Of a stretch of DNA of 64,000 nucleotides, positions 26,701 through 36,673 are shown piece by piece. The notes beneath the pieces were generated by a model that did no database searches, was not told where the DNA came from, and saw only the letters and a program-made list of their open reading frames with translations. The stretch covers positions 124,001 to 188,000 of the forward strand of contig NZ_CP045482.1 in assembly GCF_009729015.1 (NCBI RefSeq). The letters run 5' to 3'. Source of the stretch: Acidianus ambivalens. GTDB taxonomy: Archaea > Thermoproteota > Thermoprotei_A > Sulfolobales > Sulfolobaceae. The first letter of the stretch is position 1; the number at the start of each line of letters is the position of its first letter. Position numbers and translations under genes: made by a program.

Positions 26701-27235
26701 TCGTGTGAGATTCTAATCCAATTATTATGATAGAGGCAAGTAATAATATTGTTCCAATGTGAGTCCAAATAAAATACATTAAGCTAATTCTTCTTCTATC
26801 ACCATAACCGTAAAGTAAAATCAAGAGGAAAGAAGTTACTAGGGAGATTTCTAGAAACACATAAATTTCCAGAAGATTAGTTGAAATTGATATATATATC
26901 ATGGACACCGCAAATAATGAATATAGACCGTAATACAGACCCCAACTTCCTTCTCCTATTTTTTCCTCCATATACCTTAATGAATATACTGTAGTCACAA
27001 TAGTTACTGTCAAAATTACTAAGAGGAAGGAGTAATTCAGATCATTAACGGTGAGGCCGAAGTAACCTATATCAGTACCAACAAAGAAATTCTCAAAAAG
27101 GCCCCTCCTTAATAGGAAGAATGAATTTATACCTATCGCAATAATCGAAAGAATAAAAGCGCTCTTTTTCTCTTTAATAAAAAATACTAGGGAAGAGAGA
27201 GCGAGAGATATAATTAGAATTAATATGGATATCAT
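23798..27235 (-). CDS. Fused NuoM-NuoL proton-pumping subunit
   Basis: 1145-aa polytopic protein joining two antiporter-like modules of complex I. The first (to about residue 480) is NuoM-like, with [29 protein letters not shown] and [15 protein letters not shown]. The second (about 490 onward) is NuoL-like, with [48 protein letters not shown] and a long C-terminal region with extra helices. The key pump lysines in both K-S-A-Q loops are kept. An open frame from TTG 27250 exists, but GAGGTGG stands 7 nt before ATG 27235, which I use. No stop or frameshift marks the junction, so it is a genuine single ORF here. Confidence 0.92.
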   Translation of the reverse strand: [1145 protein letters not shown]

Positions 27236-27236
27236 T

Positions 27237-27521
27237 TTAATCCACCTCAAGAGATCCTTTATTTCTATAATATAGAATTATCGAAGCAAAAGCTACTACT
27301 ACTTCTATGAGAGCCATACTTATTGCAAAAATTGAAAAAATAATAGGAGAATATACTTTACCAAATAAACTGGAAATAGAGAAAACAAGGAGAATAGTTG
27401 AATTTAAAATTATCTCGGATGATAAAAGAATTCTAATTATGTTTCTACTATTAATCAAACCGTAAATACCTATTCCTATTAATGTAATTGACAGAGATAC
27501 GCCAAATTCTCCCAATATCAT
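27237..27521 (-). CDS. nuoK: Complex I-like oxidoreductase subunit NuoK
   Basis: 94-aa subunit with three transmembrane helices, including the buried glutamates of the proton channel (SSEIILNSTILLVF and ALIEVVVAFASIILYYR). The ATG at 27521 is chosen because GGAGG lies 8 nt upstream. The longer frame to 27539 would bury that site in coding sequence. It sits between nuoJ and the NuoM-NuoL gene. Confidence 0.93.
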   Translation of the reverse strand: MILGEFGVSLSITLIGIGIYGLINSRNIIRILLSSEIILNSTILLVFSISSLFGKVYSPIIFSIFAISMALIEVVVAFASIILYYRNKGSLEVD

Positions 27522-27522
27522 T

Positions 27523-28017
27523 CTAATCCCTCCTAGCAAGAGTTATTGCTTCTATTAATGTTGTTAACAATCCAACCACTAGAACTACTGCAGGGAACCA
27601 GTACTTCTCTAAAATTATCGAGGAAAGAGTCTGAAGATTAATTTCTCCTACTTGACTTACCTGAACTCCTGATAACGAAAGAACTACTGCTATAAATATA
27701 AGCACAGCTGAAACTCCAGCCACAATTGGTGCCCAAGCTATATTTATTTGCCTAACTTCCAATCCTTTAAACATGACTAAAGATATTGATAAGAAAACTA
27801 CCGTTGCACCTACGTACAATAAAAGATGAAAGACCGAATACAAGGAATATTGGAAGGAAATAAGTGCTATAAGTACTGCTATACTAACTCCTAGGAAAGC
27901 TAAGGATATTGCGGCGTAAAAGAGATTCTTTGAACTAACTATGAATATTGCGGAAGAAATCGATATTATAGAGAAAAATAAGAATAAAATTAAACAAAGA
28001 TTAAGACTCTGGAACAT
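27523..28017 (-). CDS. nuoJ: Complex I-like oxidoreductase subunit NuoJ
   Basis: 164-aa membrane subunit with about five helices. The conserved element YSLYSVFHLLLYVGATVVFLSISLVMF corresponds to the helix that carries the pi-bulge in complex I. It overlaps the nuoI 3' end by 17 bp and precedes nuoK. Confidence 0.9.
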   Translation of the reverse strand: MFQSLNLCLILFLFFSIISISSAIFIVSSKNLFYAAISLAFLGVSIAVLIALISFQYSLYSVFHLLLYVGATVVFLSISLVMFKGLEVRQINIAWAPIVAGVSAVLIFIAVVLSLSGVQVSQVGEINLQTLSSIILEKYWFPAVVLVVGLLTTLIEAITLARRD

Positions 28018-28495
28018 ATTTTATACCCTTCTCTTCATCTATAACCGCTCTAACTTTTTTAACTACCTTATCCTCAGGAGGGTTATCAAAGTTCTTATTG
28101 AATTTTTCTGGATCAAATATTAAATCCCTCCTATTTGAGAAAGCGACGTCGTGAACTCCAGTCTCTTTTAAGGCATCTACAGGGCATATATCCACACAAA
28201 AGCCGCAAAACACACATCTACCGTAATTTATAGTAGGTAATTTTTTGCCTTGATATGTCATCATTTTCATAGCATCTGCTGGACAGATCATTGCACATAA
28301 CGTGCAACCAATACACACGTCCTTATATAGTCTTATTATACCACGATATCCATTAGGAAGAGTTAACGATTCTTCAGGATATTTTAGTGTAATCCTCTGA
28401 GGTTTTATCATGTATTTTATTCCAGTACCTATTGATTGTAAATGATTGGCAAATAACCTAAACGGATTTTCCTTTTTATATTCTTTTACAGCCAT
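28001..28495 (-). CDS. nuoI: Complex I-like oxidoreductase subunit NuoI (2x 4Fe-4S)
   Basis: Ferredoxin-like electron-carrying subunit, 164 aa. Two complete CxxCxxCxxxCP motifs (CIGCTLCAMICP and CVFCGFCVDICP) bind clusters N6a and N6b. The frame opens at 28558. I use ATG 28495, where GGTGGG precedes the start and the product begins MAVKEYKKENPFRL. The upstream part would overlap nuoH by 73 bp. Confidence 0.94.
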   Translation of the reverse strand: MAVKEYKKENPFRLFANHLQSIGTGIKYMIKPQRITLKYPEESLTLPNGYRGIIRLYKDVCIGCTLCAMICPADAMKMMTYQGKKLPTINYGRCVFCGFCVDICPVDALKETGVHDVAFSNRRDLIFDPEKFNKNFDNPPEDKVVKKVRAVIDEEKGIKYVPES

Positions 28496-29546
28496 AAGTA
28501 ACCCACCAATGTACCCGTAATTAATGAAATTAGGGATAGAGGAAATAAGTATTTCCAACTACCCCTAAGAGCTTGATCTATCCTATATCTACCATACACT
28601 CCCCTTAAAAATACTGAAAAGAATAAGAGCAATACTGCTTTGAAAGTCAAAAACGCTGCTCCGGGTAGACCGCTAAATGGATACCAACCACCTAAAAATA
28701 GGTCGGCAAAAACTAGGGAATATATAAAATTACCCACATAAGATCCTGCCATGGTTAATACGAACAAGAATCCAGAGTACTCAGTATAAGGACCTATAAC
28801 TAATTCCGTTTCTGCCTCAACAATATCAAAAGGAAACCTTGAACTACCTATTAGCATACCTACAATGAAAATAAAAGCTGCTATAGGATTTACTATTACC
28901 CCAGGAATTCCTTTTTGCACTATAACTGCTAAGTCTAAGGTATGATATTCAATAGCCATAGATAAAGTTGCTATTAGAATTAGAGCGTCATAGCTAACTG
29001 ATAAGAAAGTTTCTCTCACAGCACCTACAATTGCAAACCTGTTATTAGTAACCCAAGCTAAGAATATTACAAAGATAGGATATATTGACTCTAAAGCTAA
29101 GATAAGTAATAAGTTATAACAAGTGAAAATACCGGCAAGAACTCCATAGCCGACATTTGGATCGTAGAAATCATGATAATAGATTGAAAATACAGATCCA
29201 CTTTGAGGAATTACTGATACTGGAATTACCGCAAAAGGTAAAATTGAAACTAAAAGTAATAGAACTGGAGCTATTACAAATAATGTTTCATTAACTCCTG
29301 CGGGTATTATAACTTCGGAAAAAACGAACTTCAATGCATCAGCTATTAATTGCAAATATCCGCCTAATCTCTTTGAAGCATAGTAAGGACCTACTCGCAT
29401 TTGAACTCTAGCTGCCGCTTTTCTCTCAAACCATATTGTTGTCAATAAAAGAATCCCAGTAAATAATAAACCAGGAAATATAATTACAACAAAAAATGAC
29501 GGATAAAAGAAATAAAATCTTATTAAAGATAACAAGTTACCTATCA

Positions 29547-29547
<1 letters not shown>
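28486..29547 (-). CDS. nuoH: Complex I-like oxidoreductase subunit NuoH
   Basis: 353-aa membrane subunit at the quinone-site interface with 8-9 helices. Signatures are WFERKAAARVQMRVGPYYASKRLGG (split here across the conserved region), EVIIPAG and FPFDIVEAETELVIGPYTEYSG. Its ATG overlaps the nuoD stop by 1 nt. Confidence 0.95.
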
Positions 29548-31226
<1,679 letters not shown>

Positions 31227-31230
<4 letters not shown>

Positions 31231-31616
31231 TGTCTCAACTCCCAGTTTTGTATCATATTAATTTGAGTCATTGAATAATGCATTACTGGATAAATTAATA
31301 CTATAAATGATCCGATAATTATCATTAAGTTTCTGAATAGAATAAAATTACCCAGCAAAGGTGCTGATGCTATCGCAAAAAGTAACACTAGAATTGGTTC
31401 TATAGTAACATACATTAGAAGGTATCCATAGTATTGTAGAGGAAACCAAAGTCTACCTTCTCCATATGGTATATTCCCAGCTTCAAATCTACTTATTTTG
31501 AGCGGAGTAGGATTATGAGGAACCATTAGTGAAATTATTTTGTAACCTCCGTAACCCAATGCTAAAGTGAGAATTGAAGGTAATCCAAAAGCCACAAGTG
31601 ATTGAACTAAGCTCAT
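31227..31616 (-). CDS. nuoA: Complex I-like oxidoreductase subunit NuoA
   Basis: 129-aa subunit with three transmembrane helices. The conserved acidic loop is FEAGNIPYGEGRLWFPLQYYGYLLMYVTIEP. ATG 31616 is preferred to a TTG at 31631, since a TATA-like TTTTAA lies about 27 bp upstream of it. It is the first gene of the nuo operon A-C-D-H-I-J-K-(M+L)-N. Confidence 0.92.
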
Positions 31617-31638
31617 ACAGATGAGTAACAATAAACGT

Positions 31639-31650
31639 GGTTAAAATATT
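31639..31650 (-). promoter_or_regulatory. TATA box of the nuo operon
   Basis: AATATTTTAACC on the minus strand is centred about 27 bp before the nuoA ATG, implying a nearly leaderless transcript. The gap to thyX (about 100 bp) contains no other obvious signal. Confidence 0.5.
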
Positions 31651-31714
31651 TTTCTTAACAGAACCTAAACGTGTTTATAAAATTTATATCCTACTATACA
31701 AAAAAGGAAATATA

Positions 31715-32482
31715 TTATTTAATTTTATTTAGGATGCTCTTAGCATTTTGTATGCATTTTAATATCCCGTCCCTAGGTACTCCTTCAACACAACGCTGAG
31801 ATAGAAATTCCGTCTTATCGTTAAGTTCGTCAAGAGAAATTGGCGTCTCTCTAATAAAGTTCTCGTGAATTATGCAATTAGGTCCAGCATACTTAAATAG
31901 ACGAGGATGAACTTTCTTTACTTCTTCTAGCATTTTCCATGCTACTGCTCTAATTTCCCACTGTGCCCTTGAACACAATCTGAGGGCAAAGAAATTATAC
32001 AACTCTCTAGCGTTCATTGTCACAACAATATTCGTATTTACTCCGTTAGGTAGGACGTATCTGGCATCTTCCTCTGGGACGCCGTTCTGTAATAGCTCAT
32101 AGTAGTATTTGTAAGCGTCGTCGTAAGCCTTCTTAACTAATTCCTCATTCCTTTTTTCCGCAGAAGGTGGCGTCACTGGTTGATAATACTCGTCGACGGG
32201 CTTAGCGAAACGGTGGCTCATTTGTGTATATGATGCAATGCGGTGTCTCACTAGTTGATGAGAGGCAACTCTGGAAATTCCTTCAATGGAGAAAGTGTAA
32301 GAAGAGTGCTCTAGGGGTGACCAGTAACCGTGAATGATAGCGTCACGAATCCATACTTCTACTTCCTCATCCGTCATTGTCTTCTCGTGGTAATCCCAGC
32401 CTTTCCTTGATCTGCTCATCTTAGAAGCAATTGCTACAACTCTTTCTCCGTCCTTGGTGTAAGAAACGAGCTCAACTTTCAT
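31715..32482 (-). CDS. thyX: Flavin-dependent thymidylate synthase ThyX
   Basis: Methylates dUMP to dTMP using FAD and methylene-tetrahydrofolate. It is 255 aa with the signature RHRIASYTQMSHRF (RHRX7S) near residue 78 and further FAD/dUMP contacts in NARELYNFFALRLCSRAQWEIR. It stands alone, with the nuo promoter on one side and the DUF2175-like gene on the other. Confidence 0.96.
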   Translation of the reverse strand: MKVELVSYTKDGERVVAIASKMSRSRKGWDYHEKTMTDEEVEVWIRDAIIHGYWSPLEHSSYTFSIEGISRVASHQLVRHRIASYTQMSHRFAKPVDEYYQPVTPPSAEKRNEELVKKAYDDAYKYYYELLQNGVPEEDARYVLPNGVNTNIVVTMNARELYNFFALRLCSRAQWEIRAVAWKMLEEVKKVHPRLFKYAGPNCIIHENFIRETPISLDELNDKTEFLSQRCVEGVPRDGILKCIQNAKSILNKIK

Positions 32483-32539
32483 TGTCTACTAACTTAAAAA
32501 TGGAGAATAAAAACTAAGCTTGCTTGATAATATTTTCGT

Positions 32540-32878
32540 TCACTCAAGCACTCCGCTAAGTTTCTCTACAGCTCTAGTAAGCATTGCAGAGTTCTTTTCT
32601 GCATCTTTTTCAGCTTGCTCCATATATTTTTTAACTTCTTCATCTTTTATTTTTCCTAGTCTCTGCTTGTATACAACTATCATTTTTAGCTCATCTTCTA
32701 ATGAGTCTAGTACTGCAGTTAGTTGCTCTTGGTCTACTTTAGCAGTCTTTAGTGCTTTTTCTCTGAAACACGTATAATGAACTACAGTCTTCTTTGAAGT
32801 AAAAGTGAATAATTCATCCCAGTATATTGTATTTTTACATATATCACACGTCCACTTTGTTGGGGGTGCCCTACTCAT
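32540..32878 (-). CDS. Crenarchaeal zinc-binding small protein (DUF2175-like)
   Basis: 112 aa. The N-terminal treble-clef-like zinc site (WTCDICKNTIYWDELFTF...VVHYTCFREKA) is followed by a long charged helix to the C-terminus. I recall this pattern as DUF2175, a crenarchaeal family of unknown function. It is divergent from the thioredoxin-like gene at 32923, with overlapping TATA-like sequences in the 44-bp gap. Confidence 0.75.
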   Translation of the reverse strand: MSRAPPTKWTCDICKNTIYWDELFTFTSKKTVVHYTCFREKALKTAKVDQEQLTAVLDSLEDELKMIVVYKQRLGKIKDEEVKKYMEQAEKDAEKNSAMLTRAVEKLSGVLE

Positions 32879-32893
32879 GGTGAAAGAGTAGAA

Positions 32894-32903
32894 TTATATA
32901 CTA
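32894..32903 (+). promoter_or_regulatory. TATA box for the thioredoxin-domain gene
   Basis: TTATATACTA is centred 25-26 bp before the ATG at 32923. This supports a leaderless start there instead of the TTG one codon upstream. Confidence 0.45.
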
Positions 32904-32922
32904 AATAAAGATTACGGTATTG

Positions 32923-34080
32923 ATGATATCCGAAAAATTGATCTCTGATTTAAAGTTTTATGACAAGCCCCTAGGAGTATTCTTTACTGCAGATAATTGC
33001 AAGGAGTGTGACGAACTTATTAAGAAAATTAAAGAATTGCCCATTTCAAAGAGGCTAATGATAGAAGAAATTAATGGTTTGGAGTATCCAGAATACCTAA
33101 ACAGATTAACCAGAGGTATGATTCCTACATTATCAATTTTATCTCCAGACTTAGGAATTATGGGAGTTATAGAATCTACAGATGTTAAAGAAATAGAAGC
33201 AAGACTAAGAGAAATAGTTGAGGCTTATTACAAGGGATATAAAGGAGAAAGACTATCCGAATTTATACCTGAACCAGTGGAGGTTGGAAAAGAAATAATA
33301 TATGACGTAATGGACGCATTACTTGCATCTTATCCTGCAGACTTTAGAATGATAGAGTTTTACAAGTTTATTTCAAGTATAAACAAGGATTATAGTAAAG
33401 CTGAAAAAGTCATTAAACCGTTAAATGAAATTTCTGAATTTCTTCTTGGTAGAAAGAAAACAATAAATGCTAACTCAACATATACAACTGAAATTTCCTT
33501 CTACACAATATATGGACTAAGGAAAGTGGAAGATCTATTACAATTAATAGGCGATGACGGAATAGTTTATAGAAGTACCAGAAAACAGAATAAAGGCTTA
33601 TTGATTGACGAAGTAATGGCAGGCAATGCATTACTCACACAATATGAAAATACCTTAAATGATACATACTTGAATTATGCTAAAAAAATTTACGATTTTA
33701 TTATAAACAATCTTTCTCACGAGAAAGGATTTAGAGACACACTGATAAAAGATGAATTAAGTAAAATTACTTTCTTAGAGCCTTTAGCTAACTCAGAAGC
33801 AGGGATATTCTTTGCTAGGTATTGGGCAATTACTGGAGAAGAAAAATCTGCAGATTTCGCTAAAAAAGCAATAAACTGTGCATTTGCAGGCTCCTCAGAT
33901 CCTAGAGTACTAGCAAGAATTTCTATAGCATTAATAAAATTACAAGATTTGATAAGGACAAACGAAAAAGGACCTTACTCAGATTTAAGAATAGAATTTT
34001 CAAAGCAAGCCCAATGCAAGTACTTTAAAGATGGGAAATGCTACGAAAAAATTGAAGAAATCAAATTCTCATATTTTTAA
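32923..34080 (+). CDS. Thioredoxin domain-helical toroid protein (YyaL/SPATA20-like, short)
   Basis: 385 aa. The N-terminal thioredoxin-like domain has the redox pair CKEC (residues 21-24) and a cis-Pro segment GMIPTLSIL. The rest is alpha-helical with repeating hairpins (MAGNALLTQYENTL, LANSEAGIFFARYWAITGEE), resembling the (alpha/alpha)6 barrel of YyaL/DUF255 proteins, though those are usually nearly twice as long. Substrate unknown. It converges with the DUF364-like gene with a 12-bp overlap. Confidence 0.75.
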   Translation: MISEKLISDLKFYDKPLGVFFTADNCKECDELIKKIKELPISKRLMIEEINGLEYPEYLNRLTRGMIPTLSILSPDLGIMGVIESTDVKEIEARLREIVEAYYKGYKGERLSEFIPEPVEVGKEIIYDVMDALLASYPADFRMIEFYKFISSINKDYSKAEKVIKPLNEISEFLLGRKKTINANSTYTTEISFYTIYGLRKVEDLLQLIGDDGIVYRSTRKQNKGLLIDEVMAGNALLTQYENTLNDTYLNYAKKIYDFIINNLSHEKGFRDTLIKDELSKITFLEPLANSEAGIFFARYWAITGEEKSADFAKKAINCAFAGSSDPRVLARISIALIKLQDLIRTNEKGPYSDLRIEFSKQAQCKYFKDGKCYEKIEEIKFSYF

Positions 34081-34752
34081 ATACATTTTTGTAACATATT
34101 TTGATAGCTGTTTTGCACTTCCTCCTTCACAAATAGTCCTAAATGCTCTATATTGATCAACTGGAACTATTTTGCCAATAGCTTCAAACCCATATTTTTT
34201 AAGTGTAGAAACTGCTTCTACAGATGATATTCCAGTTAAAATCAAGTGGTCTGCTTTTACGTTTTTGACTATTTTATCTATAGTATTATTTATAAGTGCT
34301 GAACCGAAAATAACAGCTACGTCACACGTTTCGCCATTAAATTGTGAAAAAGGTTTGGCGTTATTTTGAGGTTGCGTAGAAAAGTCGTATAAGACTACAC
34401 TGGAAAAATTGCCAGCGGAAATATAAGGATAGTATCCGAACGCACAAACCTTCCCTCCAGAATATAAAGTTAGGGGATCACCACTTGTTAGCTTGCCAGT
34501 TGATATGGAATTTAATATAGCGACAGAAATACTCCTTTTTAATGGATTATCCACATCAACTGCTACATCGTAAGCGTTTTTTCCAATTATTTCCCCAGCA
34601 TAGTCTACTTCGCCTTCTGCTATAGTATGGGATACTCCCATGCTTTGATCGTCTAAAATTACTGCAGTATAAGATGTACCTACACAAATGTTTATTATTT
34701 TTCTCTGCTTTAAATCGTAAGATAACTCATCTATAATTTCGTCTAATATCAT
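34069..34752 (-). CDS. DUF4213/DUF364-type protein (putative heavy-metal chelation family)
   Basis: 227 aa with two parts: a DUF4213-like N-terminal half (VGTSYTAVILDD...MGVSHTI) and a Rossmann-like C-terminal half (DVAVIFGSALINNTIDKI, DHLILTGISSVEAVSTLKKYGF). The latter is the DUF364 domain annotated as metal-chelating in anaerobes. The actual ligand is unknown. It overlaps the upstream nucleotidyltransferase by 4 nt and is probably co-transcribed. Confidence 0.75.
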   Translation of the reverse strand: MILDEIIDELSYDLKQRKIINICVGTSYTAVILDDQSMGVSHTIAEGEVDYAGEIIGKNAYDVAVDVDNPLKRSISVAILNSISTGKLTSGDPLTLYSGGKVCAFGYYPYISAGNFSSVVLYDFSTQPQNNAKPFSQFNGETCDVAVIFGSALINNTIDKIVKNVKADHLILTGISSVEAVSTLKKYGFEAIGKIVPVDQYRAFRTICEGGSAKQLSKYVTKMYLKI

Positions 34753-35819
34753 AATATTATCTTATCCTCCTCGTATATAGGTTCTGTTACTTCCTTATTA
34801 GGTAATATAATGTTCTTTTTATTAATTAAAATACCGTCATAAGTTATTACTTCTTCCCCAAATATTGTTTCCTCCCTTATATGATTCCACTTACCGATCT
34901 TACATTTATCAGCAATTATCGAACCTTTTATGAAGCTATTTTCATTTACAAATACATTTTCCATGAGTAATGATTCTCCAATATAAACACCATTTTTAAC
35001 TACAGAACCTTTGCCTATTATTGAATTAGAATCAATATACGAGTCTTCATATATAATAACTCCGTCTGAAATAAAATAAGGCGGAGTTAATGTAGTTCTT
35101 TCGGATACTGTTGCAGTATTTGATATATACCCTCTTGGAAATCTTTTTCCTAGCAATTCGAAGTTAAGTTTCATATAATCATAAGGAGTTCCTATATCGG
35201 CCCATATTCCGTCGTACTTATAAACTGAAACGCAATACTTCTCTAGAATTTTTGGCAAAAAGTTTCTGCTTATTGATGGACCTTGTATAAAGTTCAATAT
35301 ATCCTTATTAAATACGTAAACTCCACCATTTATTAAATTAGAAATAGGATTAGATGGCTTCTCTATAATATCAATTAATTTATTATTTTCTGTAAGTAAG
35401 ACTCCATATCTTCTAGGATTATCAACTTTAGTTGCTAAAAGAGTTACTGGACATTCACTTTGAGCGTGGAATTTAAGTAGATCTAAAAAATTAACTTCAG
35501 TATAAATATCGCCATATATTACAATAACTACATCATCGAGCTTTGCTTGTGTAGAGACAAATTTTAAAGCTCCCGCATCTCCTAGAGGTTCTTTTTCAAT
35601 TATAGGTGTAATGTTTTTTCCGTCTACATGAGATAGTATTTTATCAGCCATCACCCTTAACGAAAGATAAACATTATGAATTCCTGCATTCTCTAATCCT
35701 TCTAAGATATAATCTAAAATAGGCTTACCTAAAACCGGAAATAATGCCTTAGGTTTAGTTAAGCTTAAGGGCCTAAGTCTTGTAGCGTATCCTCCAGCCA
35801 AAATAATTGCAGAAACCAT
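34749..35819 (-). CDS. Sugar-phosphate nucleotidyltransferase with left-handed beta-helix tail
   Basis: 356 aa. The N-terminal transferase domain has LAGGYATRLRPLSLTKPKALFPVLGKPI and VVIYGDIYTEV for the metal site. From about residue 250 there are hexapeptide repeats (IGKGSVVKNGVYIGE, IIADKCKIGKWNHIR). The family makes NDP-sugars such as GDP-mannose or dTDP/UDP-glucose from hexose 1-phosphates. The base and sugar cannot be decided here. It is likely to feed glycosylation of surface proteins or lipids. Confidence 0.88.
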   Translation of the reverse strand: MVSAIILAGGYATRLRPLSLTKPKALFPVLGKPILDYILEGLENAGIHNVYLSLRVMADKILSHVDGKNITPIIEKEPLGDAGALKFVSTQAKLDDVVIVIYGDIYTEVNFLDLLKFHAQSECPVTLLATKVDNPRRYGVLLTENNKLIDIIEKPSNPISNLINGGVYVFNKDILNFIQGPSISRNFLPKILEKYCVSVYKYDGIWADIGTPYDYMKLNFELLGKRFPRGYISNTATVSERTTLTPPYFISDGVIIYEDSYIDSNSIIGKGSVVKNGVYIGESLLMENVFVNENSFIKGSIIADKCKIGKWNHIREETIFGEEVITYDGILINKKNIILPNKEVTEPIYEEDKIIL

Positions 35820-35849
35820 AATATATTAAAGGTTAGGATGTAAAAAAAC

Positions 35850-36485
35850 TTACTTTTTCATGTACTGTTGAAGTTTTTTATCGGCAAAGTCCCAGTTGAC
35901 TAAGTTCCACCAATTATTAACATAATCTGCTCTCTTGTTCTTGTATTGCAAGTAGTAAGCGTGTTCGAACTCGTCCAATATTAGTAAAATTGGTAGCTCT
36001 GCTATATGGTTTTGAAAGTGATTCTCAAAAGTCATTATTTGTAAGTTTCCATTTTCTACTTCATAATAGAGAACAGTCCAACCAGTGCCTGGCAACGAAT
36101 TTGCTGCCTCGGTAAACAATGCTTTAAATTTCTCAAAACTACCGTATTGCTTCTCTATTAAGTCTCCTATTACTCCACCAGGTTTACCTCCACCTTTACC
36201 TGCTGGAGCCATGTTTTGCCAATATAGTGAGTGTAACTTATGTCCGTTTATATTGAATACCAATCCTCTTAATAGGCCTTGTATATCGTATTGTCCTGAG
36301 GATATTTCACCTTTTAGAATTTTGTTTACCCTGTCAACAAAGGAATTAGCTCCATTAACATAACCTCTATGATGACCATTGTAGTGCACATCTATTATTT
36401 CTTTACTTATGTATGGTTCTAATGCATCTAAGTTATAAGGTAGAGGTGGCAATTCATACTTTTTTAAATAAGTTAACGAACTCAT
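35850..36485 (-). CDS. sod: Superoxide dismutase (Fe type)
   Basis: 211-aa Fe/Mn-family superoxide dismutase, cytosolic. Metal ligands are visible in VHYNGHHRGYVNG, INGHKLHSLYW and the signature LDEFEHAYYLQY. Sulfolobus enzymes of this family carry iron; I infer the metal from that. Monocistronic, 30 bp upstream of the nucleotidyltransferase on the same strand. Confidence 0.96.
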   Translation of the reverse strand: MSSLTYLKKYELPPLPYNLDALEPYISKEIIDVHYNGHHRGYVNGANSFVDRVNKILKGEISSGQYDIQGLLRGLVFNINGHKLHSLYWQNMAPAGKGGGKPGGVIGDLIEKQYGSFEKFKALFTEAANSLPGTGWTVLYYEVENGNLQIMTFENHFQNHIAELPILLILDEFEHAYYLQYKNKRADYVNNWWNLVNWDFADKKLQQYMKK

Positions 36486-36648
36486 AACTATACTTACTTA
36501 GTAGTTATTTTTATTTCTTTCTAAGTTGAATCTAGAAGCGTATTATATCTATACCATATTATTGAGCATATAGGAAAAATTTTGAATGCGTTTTACCTCA
36601 ATTTTTACCTTAAATCATAATTTAGATTCTATATGACTTTATTAATCC

Positions 36649-36673
36649 TTTCTAAATAATCATTATTTAGAAA
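36649..36673. promoter_or_regulatory. 25-bp perfect palindrome abutting a start codon
   Basis: Two 12-bp arms, TTTCTAAATAAT and ATTATTTAGAAA, flank a single C. The palindrome ends on the A of the ATG at 36673. It overlaps the region where the transcript start and initiation codon would be, so a bound protein, or an RNA hairpin in a short leader, would block expression of the downstream gene. The symmetry is exact over all 24 paired positions. Confidence 0.7.
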
